Positions 35,959 to 45,159 of a DNA stretch of 64,000 bases are shown in pieces. The stretch's first letter is position 1; each line of letters begins with the position of its first letter. Below the pieces are notes generated by a model. It saw only the letters and a list, made by a program, of their open reading frames with translations, was not told the origin of the DNA and did no database searches. The position numbers and the translations under genes were made by a program. The DNA comes from Pseudomonas frederiksbergensis (GTDB lineage Bacteria; Pseudomonadota; Gammaproteobacteria; Pseudomonadales; Pseudomonadaceae): the NCBI RefSeq assembly GCF_003732275.1, contig NZ_MOBM01000020.1:62001-126000 (forward strand), given 5' to 3'.

Positions 35959-36480
35959 ATGCTGACGAGTACCCAAGGTTCCAATTGGTATCTTTTGCAG
36001 TGCAAGCCGCGTCAGGACGAACGGGCACAAATCAATTTATTACGACAAAACTACGTCATATTTTGCCCACAAATCGTTAGCGAGCGCCTGATTCATGGCA
36101 AACCCCATCAATCGCTCGAGTCTCTCTTCCCGGGGTATCTTTTCATTCAGTTGAGCCGTGAAGACAAATGGGCGCCTTTGCGTTCCACCCGCGGTGTCAG
36201 CCGCATCGTTGATTTCAATCATGGCCCGGCAACGGTCCCTGACGACGTCATCGAACACCTGCGTACCCGGTGTTTTAAACCACCACAATTGCACACGCCC
36301 CAACGGTTCAAGCCTGGCGAAAGACTACAAATAACCCGAGGACCGCTGTCGACACTTGAAGGTGTTTTCCTGAGCATGTCAGGTGATGAACGAGTCATGA
36401 TTCTTCTTCACTTCTTGAATAGAGAACATCAAGTTCGCGTGCCATTGACTGACATTAAACGACCACAACCTAACTTATAA
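35959..36480 (+). CDS. RfaH-like transcription antiterminator (specialised NusG paralogue)
   Basis: About 173 residues. The NGN domain begins with NWYLLQCKPRQDERAQ and contains ESLFPGYLFIQL and RSTRGVSRIVDF, patterns shared with RfaH; a KOW-type C-terminal domain (FKPGERLQITRGPL) ends with ILLHFLNREHQVRVPL, again RfaH-like. The ATG at 35959 has GGAG nine bases upstream and places NWYLLQ near the N-terminus; 35929 is the alternative. It is the first gene of the exopolysaccharide operon. Such proteins join RNA polymerase at an ops element and suppress pausing and Rho termination through long polysaccharide operons. Confidence 0.88.
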   Translation: MLTSTQGSNWYLLQCKPRQDERAQINLLRQNYVIFCPQIVSERLIHGKPHQSLESLFPGYLFIQLSREDKWAPLRSTRGVSRIVDFNHGPATVPDDVIEHLRTRCFKPPQLHTPQRFKPGERLQITRGPLSTLEGVFLSMSGDERVMILLHFLNREHQVRVPLTDIKRPQPNL

Positions 36481-36713
36481 AAAATCACTGCCATTTTCAA
36501 CCTGCACACTTTAAAACAACCTGAACAATTCCAAATACAAGTCTGTTATTGCCAGTCGACTCTTGTTTTTTCTGTTCTCAAACCCACTATTAATCAAACT
36601 TAAAAATTCACCCCCATGAACCAATTATTGATAGTGCCCAGCATTACACCCACTACACTCAGCGACTGTTTTTCCGGTCTATAGTCATTGAACTCACCCC
36701 CAGGAGCAATGAT

Positions 36714-37874
36714 ATGACCCTCAAGACCCGTGGCCCTTTCGCACTGCTCATGATCTATTTCTGTCCCGGAACGGCTTGGAGTCTTGATCCCCAGTCCATT
36801 GATATCTATGGATTCGACTTCACACCCACCCTGCTGTTTTCAGAAAGTTATGATGACAATTTCCGGGAACTGGAGCGAGGGCGTCAGTCTTCCATGGTGA
36901 CAAAACTGGCGCCTTCCTTCGAACTGAAGGCTGAAGACCGCAACAGCGCTACCCGACTTATCTGGCAGCCTACCCGTTACATTTATCACGACGAATCGGA
37001 TGCCTCCAATACGGCACAACGCGTGCGCCTGAACAGCGTCATGGAATTCACCGACCGCCATCGACTGAAACTTGAAGCGGAAGCACGTAAATATGAGCGT
37101 ACGACGTCGACCGCTGTCGATGGCGTCAATGACAAGATTCGCAGTAACCGCGTCAATGGTCTCTATACCTACGGCGCCAGGAGCGCTGCCAATCAGATCG
37201 ACCTGGGCGCAAGTTACGCTCAACTTCGCTACGGCAATTCCGACGGTATCAACGACGACAAAGAGCGCAATACCACCGGTGTGACCACCACCTGGTACCA
37301 CCGCATCGGCAGCAATACGCGTGGATTGCTGGAGTACGACCATACCGTCTTTGATTACCTGCAATCGGACAGTCGTCTCGATAGCACATCCGATGCGGTC
37401 CTTGCCGGTGCCGAATGGGACTTCACCGCCCGTACCTCCGGCAAAGTCCGTGTTGGTTATGAGCGCAAGAACTTCGATGACAGCAGCGTCGATGACCTCA
37501 GTAATCCGACCTGGCAGGTGGATCTGCGATGGAAGCCACGAACCTACTCGACCTTCTCGTTTGTTGCCCGCCAGGCCATGGCCGAGGGCGACGACGGCGC
37601 TGATGCCGTCAAGACCACCTCTGCCCTGTTCGGCTGGCGTCATGGCTGGACCGAACGCATCACCACGGTGGCCGAAGTTGGGCTATCCCGCTATGACTAC
37701 GAGGGCCAGAACCGCACCGACGACCTTCGTGACTACAACTTCGCCGTGGAATACGCAATGCGCCGCTGGCTGGATATCGAGCTGGGCTATCGCTACCGCA
37801 ACGATGACTCCGATGCCGACGATCAGAGTTTTGAACGCAACATCTTCTTGCTCAGCTTCAACGTAAGTCTCTAA
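36714..37874 (+). CDS. Outer-membrane β-barrel of the exopolysaccharide operon (BBP2 type)
   Basis: A 386-residue exported protein: signal peptide ending near GTAWS, then DFTPTLLFSESYDDNF and a series of alternating strands with many acidic and aromatic girdle residues, ending in FLLSFNVSL. This is the putative β-barrel porin 2 pattern found in polysaccharide operons. Directly after it comes a very short OPX protein with no membrane-spanning helix, so this barrel is a good candidate for the outer-membrane exit channel. AGGAG stands seven bases before the ATG. The 233 bp before it are AT-rich and hold no gene. Confidence 0.78.
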   Translation: MTLKTRGPFALLMIYFCPGTAWSLDPQSIDIYGFDFTPTLLFSESYDDNFRELERGRQSSMVTKLAPSFELKAEDRNSATRLIWQPTRYIYHDESDASNTAQRVRLNSVMEFTDRHRLKLEAEARKYERTTSTAVDGVNDKIRSNRVNGLYTYGARSAANQIDLGASYAQLRYGNSDGINDDKERNTTGVTTTWYHRIGSNTRGLLEYDHTVFDYLQSDSRLDSTSDAVLAGAEWDFTARTSGKVRVGYERKNFDDSSVDDLSNPTWQVDLRWKPRTYSTFSFVARQAMAEGDDGADAVKTTSALFGWRHGWTERITTVAEVGLSRYDYEGQNRTDDLRDYNFAVEYAMRRWLDIELGYRYRNDDSDADDQSFERNIFLLSFNVSL

Positions 37875-37885
37875 GAGGTTTCCCC

Positions 37886-38419
37886 ATGAACTCGCGAATG
37901 CTTGGCTTGTTGTTCGTGCCGTGGCTGTTGCCCGTGACTTTTGCAGCAGACACCGGCGCCCAGTACAAACTGGCGGCCGGCGATGTATTGCGCATCACTG
38001 TCTTCGGTGAACGGGATCTGAGCTTCGAGAAAATCCGTCTCAACGATGCCGGCATGTTTTCCTATCCATTTCTGGGTGAGATTGCCGCCAAGGGACTCAC
38101 CCCCAACCAGGTGGAAAAGATCATCGTCGACGGGCTCAAGCAAGGTTACCTGGTCGACCCCAAGGTCATCCTCAACCTGATTACCTATCGTTCGTTCTAC
38201 ATCAACGGAGAGGTGCAGAAACCCGGCAGCTATCCATTCGAGCCCGGGCTGACACTGGAGAAAGCCATCGCCCTGGGGGGTGGCCTGACCGAGCGCGCCT
38301 CGATCAAGCGGGTGACCATCGTGCGCGGTGATGGCTCCCCACCATTGACCGACACGGTCACGCGCAGCACCGCCATCGCCCCCGGTGACACCATTTCCAT
38401 TGCACAAGGCTTTTTCTAA
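37886..38419 (+). CDS. Short polysaccharide export (OPX/Wza-family) protein
   Basis: A 177-residue exported protein. The signal peptide ends at LPVTFA with no lipobox cysteine. A Poly_export domain follows (YKLAAGDVLRITVFGE...DAGMFSYPFLGEI) and one SLBB domain (FYINGEVQKPGSYPFEPGLTLEKAIALGGG). E. coli Wza is about twice as long and ends in an outer-membrane helix; that part is absent here. The protein probably forms a periplasmic ring between the Wzc-like protein and the β-barrel encoded just upstream. Confidence 0.88.
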   Translation: MNSRMLGLLFVPWLLPVTFAADTGAQYKLAAGDVLRITVFGERDLSFEKIRLNDAGMFSYPFLGEIAAKGLTPNQVEKIIVDGLKQGYLVDPKVILNLITYRSFYINGEVQKPGSYPFEPGLTLEKAIALGGGLTERASIKRVTIVRGDGSPPLTDTVTRSTAIAPGDTISIAQGFF

Positions 38420-38421
38420 TC

Positions 38422-40668
38422 ATGGACAACAGCCCAAGCCTATATGTCGAGCGTCCGCTCCAGCCGCATGTGCCGCAGCATCAGCAGTACAGCGAGGAAA
38501 AGGACACCATTGACCTGCTCAAATACTGGAGGGTGATCTGGCGCGCCCATTGGAAAATCGGCTGGTTGATACTGCTTGGCTGTGCGCTGGCGATGGCCGT
38601 GCTGTCATTCATCCCCCCGCAATACATCGGCAGCACCACCCTCCTGATCAAAGAAAAAACGCCACCGCTGCTGTCCTTCCAGCAAGTAACGGATTCGAGC
38701 TCCGGCACTGTCGATTACTTGCAGACGCAACTGGCGCTCCTGCAATCGCGGGACCTGGCCGAACGGGCGGTCAAAAAGCTGAACCTCACCACCCACCCGG
38801 TAACCGATCCACGCCAGCAACCGGAGTCGTGGTTCACCCCGCGCAAGTGGTTGGCAACGCTTGAGCTTGGACAATGGCTGCCAGTACTGGGCCGTTTGAC
38901 ACCCATGCAGGTGATGCCCTCCGAAACCGATATCTTCAATCAAGTCACGCAGGACCTCATGCGGCATACCAGTGTCAAATTCGTCGGCAAGAGCCAGCTG
39001 ATCAATATCGAGGTGGAGCTGCCCGACCCTGGTTTGGCTGCCGCTACGGCCAATGCGATTGCCCAAGGCTTCATGGATAGCCAGCTCGACAACAGCCTGA
39101 AGTCCTCACTGACCAACACCAGCTGGATGAACTCACGCCTGATCGAGTTGCGCAATAACCTGCGCAGTGCCGAAGACAAACTTCAGGGCTATCGGGAAGC
39201 ACAAGGCCTGGTCGATGTCGGCGGCGTCGCCACCATCAGTGCCAATGAACTGGAAATGACCGGCAACCGCATGATCGATGCCCGCCGTAATCTGGCAGAA
39301 GCCGAGAGCCAGTTCCGCCAGGTGCAAGCCCTGAGCAATGGCGACCTGAGCAAACTCTCCAGTGTGCCGGCCGTCCTGAGTAATCCTTTGGTGCAGAAGT
39401 TTCAGGCGCAACAGGCCAAGGCCCAAGCCAAGGTCGAAGAGTTGTCGGGGCGCTACGGTCCAAAACATCCGACCCTTGTCGCCGCTCGCGCCGAGTTGCG
39501 TATGGCTACCGACAGTTTGCGCCTGCAGGTTCAACAGGTGGTGGCCGGCATTGAGCACGAGTACCAGCTATCCCGGGCCAATGAAAACTCACTGCGTAAG
39601 TCATTCAACAGCAACAAGGCGCAGCTACAGGATATTTCGCGCAAGGAGTTCCAGCTGCGTGAGTTCCAGCGTGAAGTCGACAGCACCCGCGCGCTGTATG
39701 AAACCTTCGTCACCCGTTTAAAGGAAACCGCAGCCACGTCCGACATGGACTCCACCAAGGCGCGCATCGTCGACCCTGCGATTGTTCCTTTGGAACCGAG
39801 CAAGCCTCGTAAAACACTGATTATGGCGATTGTCGCCATCGTCGCTGCACTGGTCGGTGTAGCGTTGGCATTGCTGTCCGAAACCCTGAACAAAACCTTC
39901 AAGACCGACGAAACAATCGAAAGCACGCTTGATGTCCCCCTGCTCAGCGTGGTGCCGCTGGTCACGAAGAGAAGCCGCCGGCAACTCGCGCGACTGTTCG
40001 ATGACAACGACCATCCGCGTTTTTGCGAGACCATTCGCAACCTGCGCACCTGGTTAATGTTGCACAGCGGCGACATGCCGTCACAGGTGGTACTCGTTGC
40101 CTCGACCATGGCCGAAGAAGGCAAAAGCACCATCGCCAACAACCTGGCGTACTCACTCGCCAAGCTGGAGCGTGTCCTGTTGATCGACGCCGACATGCGC
40201 AGACCCAGCTTGTCGCTCAACTTCGATTTTCCGGCAGACGCACCGGGGTTGGCCAATGTCCTGGCGGGCACTGCGCGGCTCGAGGACTGTATCCGGACAG
40301 TCGGCAATCTCGACATGTTGCCGGCCGGGAAGCTGTCGCCGCCACCGCTGGATCTGCTCAGTTCGCCGCGCCTGACCCCCATGCTCAAGGTGCTGAAATC
40401 GCGGTACCAGCGCATCATCATCGACTCACCGCCTGCGCAAATGGTCAGCGATGCACTGTTGCTGGCCAAGCATTCGGACGCAGTGATCTACGTAATCAAG
40501 GCCGAAAGCACGCCTGTCAGCCAGGTGCAGAGGTGCCTTGCTCTACTGCAGCAGAGCCATGCGCCGGTGTTTGGTGTGGTGCTCAACCAGGTTGACTTGC
40601 GCAAGGCTCGCAAGCATGGCTACAGCCATTCCGATACGTTCCAGAACTACGACTACATGTCCAGGTAA
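38422..40668 (+). CDS. Wzc-like polysaccharide co-polymerase / tyrosine autokinase
   Basis: A 748-residue inner-membrane protein. A Wzz domain with two membrane segments (about 50-70 and 470-490) flanks a long periplasmic coiled region. The cytoplasmic BY-kinase has Walker A AEEGKST at about 565, Walker A' LLIDADMRRP at about 590 and Walker B IIIDSPP at about 664. The C-terminal tyrosine cluster is modest: three tyrosines in HGYSHSDTFQNYDYMSR. It should set chain length and gate export by cycles of phosphorylation. No cognate phosphatase (Wzb) is in the operon. Confidence 0.92.
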   Translation: MDNSPSLYVERPLQPHVPQHQQYSEEKDTIDLLKYWRVIWRAHWKIGWLILLGCALAMAVLSFIPPQYIGSTTLLIKEKTPPLLSFQQVTDSSSGTVDYLQTQLALLQSRDLAERAVKKLNLTTHPVTDPRQQPESWFTPRKWLATLELGQWLPVLGRLTPMQVMPSETDIFNQVTQDLMRHTSVKFVGKSQLINIEVELPDPGLAAATANAIAQGFMDSQLDNSLKSSLTNTSWMNSRLIELRNNLRSAEDKLQGYREAQGLVDVGGVATISANELEMTGNRMIDARRNLAEAESQFRQVQALSNGDLSKLSSVPAVLSNPLVQKFQAQQAKAQAKVEELSGRYGPKHPTLVAARAELRMATDSLRLQVQQVVAGIEHEYQLSRANENSLRKSFNSNKAQLQDISRKEFQLREFQREVDSTRALYETFVTRLKETAATSDMDSTKARIVDPAIVPLEPSKPRKTLIMAIVAIVAALVGVALALLSETLNKTFKTDETIESTLDVPLLSVVPLVTKRSRRQLARLFDDNDHPRFCETIRNLRTWLMLHSGDMPSQVVLVASTMAEEGKSTIANNLAYSLAKLERVLLIDADMRRPSLSLNFDFPADAPGLANVLAGTARLEDCIRTVGNLDMLPAGKLSPPPLDLLSSPRLTPMLKVLKSRYQRIIIDSPPAQMVSDALLLAKHSDAVIYVIKAESTPVSQVQRCLALLQQSHAPVFGVVLNQVDLRKARKHGYSHSDTFQNYDYMSR

Positions 40669-40808
40669 AACCTTGTACTTGTCTCTCCAGTAGCCTCCTT
40701 CCAGACATCCACCACAAGCTGAATCCCAGTCGAGCTATACCAGCGTGCGGGAACGAGGGCGTGCAGTATTCGGCGCCGAAGTCCAACCCATGCCCGGAGG
40801 TTGAGCCG

Positions 40809-42200
40809 ATGACATCGTTATACACCGCTCAAATGACGCGCCGCCGGGGTCTGACCTTCTGGGGCCAATGGCTATGCGCGCTCAGCCTGGCCAACCTGCT
40901 GCTGATGTTGCTTGTGTATTGGCGCGTCGGCAGCCTGACCAGCGAATACCGCGTTCTGATGATTCTCACCGTTCTCGGTTCGGTGCCGATCTACAGCGTC
41001 ATGCAGGTTTACCACAAGCGTCATGAGTGGTTGTCCGGGCTCGCTCGGCTGCTGGCGGCCTGGATGATTTTGCTGGCCGTGCTGATCAGCATTGCCTTCC
41101 TCACCCAGACCAGCGTGATTTTCTCGCGTCAGGTGATCATCGTCTGGGCCGTATTGGGTTACCTGGTCCAGGCAGCGAGCTTTTTGCCCCTGCATTACCT
41201 GGCCCGACTGCATTCGCACAAGCTCTGCAACGAGCGCCGCGCGGTGATCATCGGGACGTGTCCGACCGCACATACGCTGGCGAGAAAACTGTCCAGGCGC
41301 AATCGCGTACCGCTGCTGGGTTTTATCGCAACGGCCGAACATACCGGCCCGGCCCCAAGCATTCTGCCGCTGCTGGGGCGCATCGACGAGGTTCGCGAAA
41401 TCATCACCCGCCTGCACGTACGCCGCGTCTACATCGTCCTGCCGATGGCACAAGCCGCCATCATCGAAGCGCTGTACATCGATCTTCTGGACATGAATGT
41501 CGACGTGGTCTGGATCCCCGATTTCGGCAGCATGGTGTTGCTCAATCAGTCGATCTCGGAAATAGAGCGAATGCCGGCCATCTATCTCAATGAAAGCCTC
41601 ATCAGTTCGCACCCCGGCAGCCTGCTCTGCAAAGAGCTGTTCGAACGTAGCCTGGCCGCTGTAGGCATTATTGTGCTCAGCCCCTTGCTATTGATCGTGG
41701 CGATAGCCATCAAGCTTTCCTCGCCCGGCCCCGTGTTGTTCAAACAAAATCGCTACGGCTGTAACGCTGAGGTGATCAAGGTCTGGAAGTTCCGGTCGAT
41801 GCGTTTACACGACGACAACGAAGTCCGTCAGGCCACCCGCGAGGATGACCGCATCACCCCGCTTGGGCGTTTTTTGCGCCGTAGTTCCATCGACGAGCTA
41901 CCGCAACTGTTCAACGTGCTCTGCGGCGAAATGGCCCTGGTCGGCCCGCGACCGCATGCGGTCACGCACAACATTTACTACACCGGCAAGGTTCGCGCCT
42001 ACATGGCCCGTCATCGCCTCAAGCCGGGAATCACCGGGTTGGCCCAGATCACCGGGCATCGAGGTGAAACCCAGACGCTGGAAAAAATGCAGCAGCGCGT
42101 CGCCCAGGACCTCAACTACATCAACCAATGGTCGCTGTGGCTCGACATCAAGATTCTGGTCAAGACCCCTTTCACGTTGTTTTCAAAAGACACTTACTGA
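40809..42200 (+). CDS. Undecaprenyl-phosphate sugar-1-phosphate transferase (WcaJ type)
   Basis: A 463-residue polyprenyl-phosphate phosphoglycosyl transferase: four predicted N-terminal helices, a CoA-binding-like middle domain, and the C-terminal bacterial sugar transferase core (SPGPVLFKQNRYG, VWKFRSMR, RSSIDELPQLFNVL, GPRP). The start at 40809 has GGAGG eight bases upstream and is preferred to 40761. It would load the first sugar, commonly glucose, onto undecaprenyl phosphate at the inner membrane. It follows the co-polymerase by 140 bp in which nothing else was seen. Confidence 0.92.
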   Translation: MTSLYTAQMTRRRGLTFWGQWLCALSLANLLLMLLVYWRVGSLTSEYRVLMILTVLGSVPIYSVMQVYHKRHEWLSGLARLLAAWMILLAVLISIAFLTQTSVIFSRQVIIVWAVLGYLVQAASFLPLHYLARLHSHKLCNERRAVIIGTCPTAHTLARKLSRRNRVPLLGFIATAEHTGPAPSILPLLGRIDEVREIITRLHVRRVYIVLPMAQAAIIEALYIDLLDMNVDVVWIPDFGSMVLLNQSISEIERMPAIYLNESLISSHPGSLLCKELFERSLAAVGIIVLSPLLLIVAIAIKLSSPGPVLFKQNRYGCNAEVIKVWKFRSMRLHDDNEVRQATREDDRITPLGRFLRRSSIDELPQLFNVLCGEMALVGPRPHAVTHNIYYTGKVRAYMARHRLKPGITGLAQITGHRGETQTLEKMQQRVAQDLNYINQWSLWLDIKILVKTPFTLFSKDTY

Positions 42201-42211
42201 GGAGTCAGGCA

Positions 42212-42919
42212 ATGATCGACCTGGAATTAATCGGGCATTACGCACCGAATTTGCTGGACGCCAACAAGGCATTTTCCTTCATCAATTTTGCCTCCGTCGG
42301 CAGTCTGTTCGACCGGGACCCGACTTCCATCGCCTATTTTTGCGACGGCATGCTGATGTCTACCTTCATGTCGCGCATCACCGGCCGCACGATCGGCCGG
42401 GTCAGCTTCGACTTCACGTCCATCGCCGACTCTGTGTTCAGTTGCGCCGAAAAACAAGGCAAGCGCCTCTATTTTGTCGGTGCCCGGCAAGCAGAACTGG
42501 ACCTGTTCATCGATAAGATCAAGGCTCGCTACCCGGCGCTGATTATTGCCGGTCATCACAATGGCTATTTCGATGCGCCGCAGGCCGCGTGCATTCAAGC
42601 AGACATCTGCCGCAGCGAAGCGAACATCCTGATCGTAGGCCTGGGCGCCGGGCTGCAGGAGCAGTTCGAGCAGGATGCCCTGCGTGCCGGCTTCACCGGG
42701 GTGGCATTCACCTGTGGCGGTTTCATTCGCCAAGAGGCCACGGCCACTCATCATTATTACCCTGAGCTGGTCAACCGCCTGCATCTGCGCGCGTTCTATC
42801 GGATGTACCGCGAACCGCACACCATCAAACGCTACCTGATCGATTACCCGACCAATTTTGTTCATCTATTGGTGATGATCATTCGGCGAAAAGTAACCAT
42901 CAACATCACTTATCCCTGA
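42212..42919 (+). CDS. WecG/TagA/CpsF-family glycosyltransferase
   Basis: A 235-residue GT26-type enzyme. Typical features are the early Asp region (PTSIAYFCDGMLMSTF), LYFVGARQ, and ANILIVGLGAGLQEQFEQ. This family transfers N-acetylmannosamine(uronate) or glucose-type sugars to lipid-linked acceptors. The gene begins 11 bp after the WcaJ-like gene, with AGGAG before the ATG, so it probably adds the second sugar of the repeat unit. The donor sugar cannot be read from sequence. Confidence 0.85.
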   Translation: MIDLELIGHYAPNLLDANKAFSFINFASVGSLFDRDPTSIAYFCDGMLMSTFMSRITGRTIGRVSFDFTSIADSVFSCAEKQGKRLYFVGARQAELDLFIDKIKARYPALIIAGHHNGYFDAPQAACIQADICRSEANILIVGLGAGLQEQFEQDALRAGFTGVAFTCGGFIRQEATATHHYYPELVNRLHLRAFYRMYREPHTIKRYLIDYPTNFVHLLVMIIRRKVTINITYP

Positions 42920-42963
42920 GCACCCGGCATCGATCACCCCGCACTGATCACCGAGCAACGACC

Positions 42964-44043
42964 ATGCACATCCTGTTCATCCTCAAGGACTTCAAGCCCG
43001 ATGGTGGCCTCGAGCGTGTCCAGCAACGCCTGGCCCGACAGTTTCTCAAAGATGGCCAGCGTGTCAGTTATTTCGTCATGAACGGCGACACGCCGGACGA
43101 TGAAGGGGCTGCCACGCTCAATGGCGGCGGCAATGGAATCGTCGGCCTGCTCAAGTCCATCGTATTGCTGCGGCGGATTATTCGTCGTGAACAGGTGACT
43201 CACCTCATCGCCGCCAAGGAACGAGCCAACCTCTGCACCTGGTTTGCCAGCTTGGGTCGCCCATGCAAGGTCATCTATAGCCGTCATGCAGCACTGGATT
43301 GCAGCGAACAAAAAATCAGTCCCGCCACCCTGCGTCTGCTCTATGCGTTGTACCTCTGTGGCAACGGCCAGGTAGTGACGGTTTCCAATGGCTTGCGCCA
43401 GTCCCTCGCCGAACTGGTGCCCTGGGGTCGCGAGCGCATCCGTTATTGCCCGAATGCAGTGGTCACCGAACAACTGCTCAGCGCCGCACAGACGCCCATG
43501 CTCAGCGGTTTTCCGGCCGATTTCTGGTTAGCCGTGGGCCGGCTGGTGAAACCGAAGGGTTTCCACCTGCTGCTCGACGCCTACGCCATGGCCTTGCGCA
43601 GCGCCGCGCTGCCGGACCTGGTGATTATCGGCGATGGCCCGCTACTCGCTGCGCTGACTTCGCAGGCCAGTCGCCTGGGCATCGAGGACCGTGTGCATTT
43701 CACCGGTTTTCTGAGCAATCCCTACCCATTGATCAGACAGGCACGACTGCTGATCCTGAGTTCGTTTCATGAGGGCTTGCCGACCGTCCTGATCGAAGCC
43801 CTGGCGCTGGGTACGCCAGTGTTGGCCTGCGACTGCGCAACCGGGCCCAGGGAACTGCTTGATAACGGCCGCCTTGGCGATCTGGTCAAGGTCAATGATG
43901 TACCGGCGCTGGCCGAAGGGATGCTGCGCAGCGTGGCCGCGCAAGGCCATGCTGCACCAAACGGCCAGGTGACCGCTGACGCCATCCGACAGTACACCAG
44001 CCAATACGCCGCGCAGGCGTACTACCAGGTATGGAATCAATGA
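42964..44043 (+). CDS. GT4-family glycosyltransferase
   Basis: A 359-residue retaining glycosyltransferase with the GT-B fold. The N-terminal acceptor domain opens with KDFKPDGGLERVQQRLAR; the donor domain has LAVGRLVKPKGFHLLLDAY and the E-x7-E motif in FHEGLPTVLIEALALG. It acts at the cytoplasmic face on the growing lipid-linked repeat. Its stop overlaps the next gene's start. Confidence 0.9.
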   Translation: MHILFILKDFKPDGGLERVQQRLARQFLKDGQRVSYFVMNGDTPDDEGAATLNGGGNGIVGLLKSIVLLRRIIRREQVTHLIAAKERANLCTWFASLGRPCKVIYSRHAALDCSEQKISPATLRLLYALYLCGNGQVVTVSNGLRQSLAELVPWGRERIRYCPNAVVTEQLLSAAQTPMLSGFPADFWLAVGRLVKPKGFHLLLDAYAMALRSAALPDLVIIGDGPLLAALTSQASRLGIEDRVHFTGFLSNPYPLIRQARLLILSSFHEGLPTVLIEALALGTPVLACDCATGPRELLDNGRLGDLVKVNDVPALAEGMLRSVAAQGHAAPNGQVTADAIRQYTSQYAAQAYYQVWNQ

Positions 44044-45146
44044 AAAGGCTGCTGATTATCCTGCAGGACTTGCGCGGGGGCGGCGCCGAAAAAATGATGG
44101 TGCGCCTCGCCAGTGCGCTGACTGATGCAGGCAATGACGTGACCTTACTGATGCTCACCGATACAGGTGTGAACTCGGCGTGCATCGACCCGAGGGTCAA
44201 GCGCGTCGAGTTGCACAGTGTACGCAGCTCTAGGGCGGTGCCGGCGCTGGTACGCTTTCTTCGCCACAATCGCTTTGACGCGCAACTGGCCGCCCTCACT
44301 CATGTCAACGTGGTGGCCATCGTCGCCGCCGCGTTGTCCGGTACGCTGGCGCGCTTGCATGTCAGTGAGCGCAATGCGTTTTCTCATGACAAACACGTCA
44401 ACCCCGCGTTGGCGGTGCGCACCGCGTATCTGTTGGCTCCGCTGCTGTATCGACTCATTCCCAATCCGGTGATCTGCGTCTCGCGCGGCGTCGCCCAGGA
44501 CCTGGTCGATACCACCATCACCCGTGCGCAGGATGTCACCATCGCCGACAACCCGGTGCTCGACAACGATTTTCGCGACAAGGCGCCGGGACGTCCGAAG
44601 CACCGCTGGCTGTCGAAAAAAACCACCCCGGTGATTGTCGCCGTAGGTCGTCTGGCACGGCAAAAAGGCTTTGATGTATTGATCGATGCCTTTGCCCGCT
44701 TAGCCGATCCCAGTGCCCGATTGATCATTTTCGGCGAAGGCGCGCTCAGAACCGAGTTGCTCGAGCAAGCAATCGCCTTGGGCGTGGCCGACCGCTTCGA
44801 TCTGCCGGGCTATACCAGCGACCCATTGGCGGAAGTGGCAGCGGCCGATTGCTTTGTGCTGTCGTCGCGTTTCGAGGGCAGCCCCAACGCGCTGGTGGAG
44901 GCCATGTCCACGGGCACCCCGGTGGTATCGACCCACTGCCCCTATGGCCCGCAAGAGATTCTCGACAATGGCGCGATCGCCCCGCTGGTGGCGGTCGACA
45001 ACCCTGACGCACTGGCACAGGCCATCACTGTAGAACTGACATTGTCGCGTGATGCAAACCGTCAGGCGCGCATCGATGCGGCTGCCCGTTTTGTGAGTGC
45101 CTGTGCGGCGAAAACTTATCTCGACGCATTGCTGACGCATTACTAG
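44040..45146 (+). CDS. GT4-family glycosyltransferase
   Basis: A 368-residue GT-B enzyme related to the preceding one: LQDLRGGGAEKMMVRLASAL at the start, IVAVGRLARQKGFDVLIDAF, and the E-x7-E motif in FEGSPNALVEAMSTG. The ATG at 44040 overlaps the previous stop by four bases (ATGA), so translation is coupled; an in-frame ATG at 44031 is possible. It would add a further sugar. Donor and linkage are unknown. Confidence 0.9.
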   Translation: MKRLLIILQDLRGGGAEKMMVRLASALTDAGNDVTLLMLTDTGVNSACIDPRVKRVELHSVRSSRAVPALVRFLRHNRFDAQLAALTHVNVVAIVAAALSGTLARLHVSERNAFSHDKHVNPALAVRTAYLLAPLLYRLIPNPVICVSRGVAQDLVDTTITRAQDVTIADNPVLDNDFRDKAPGRPKHRWLSKKTTPVIVAVGRLARQKGFDVLIDAFARLADPSARLIIFGEGALRTELLEQAIALGVADRFDLPGYTSDPLAEVAAADCFVLSSRFEGSPNALVEAMSTGTPVVSTHCPYGPQEILDNGAIAPLVAVDNPDALAQAITVELTLSRDANRQARIDAAARFVSACAAKTYLDALLTHY

Positions 45147-45159
45147 GGAGCCAATCATC

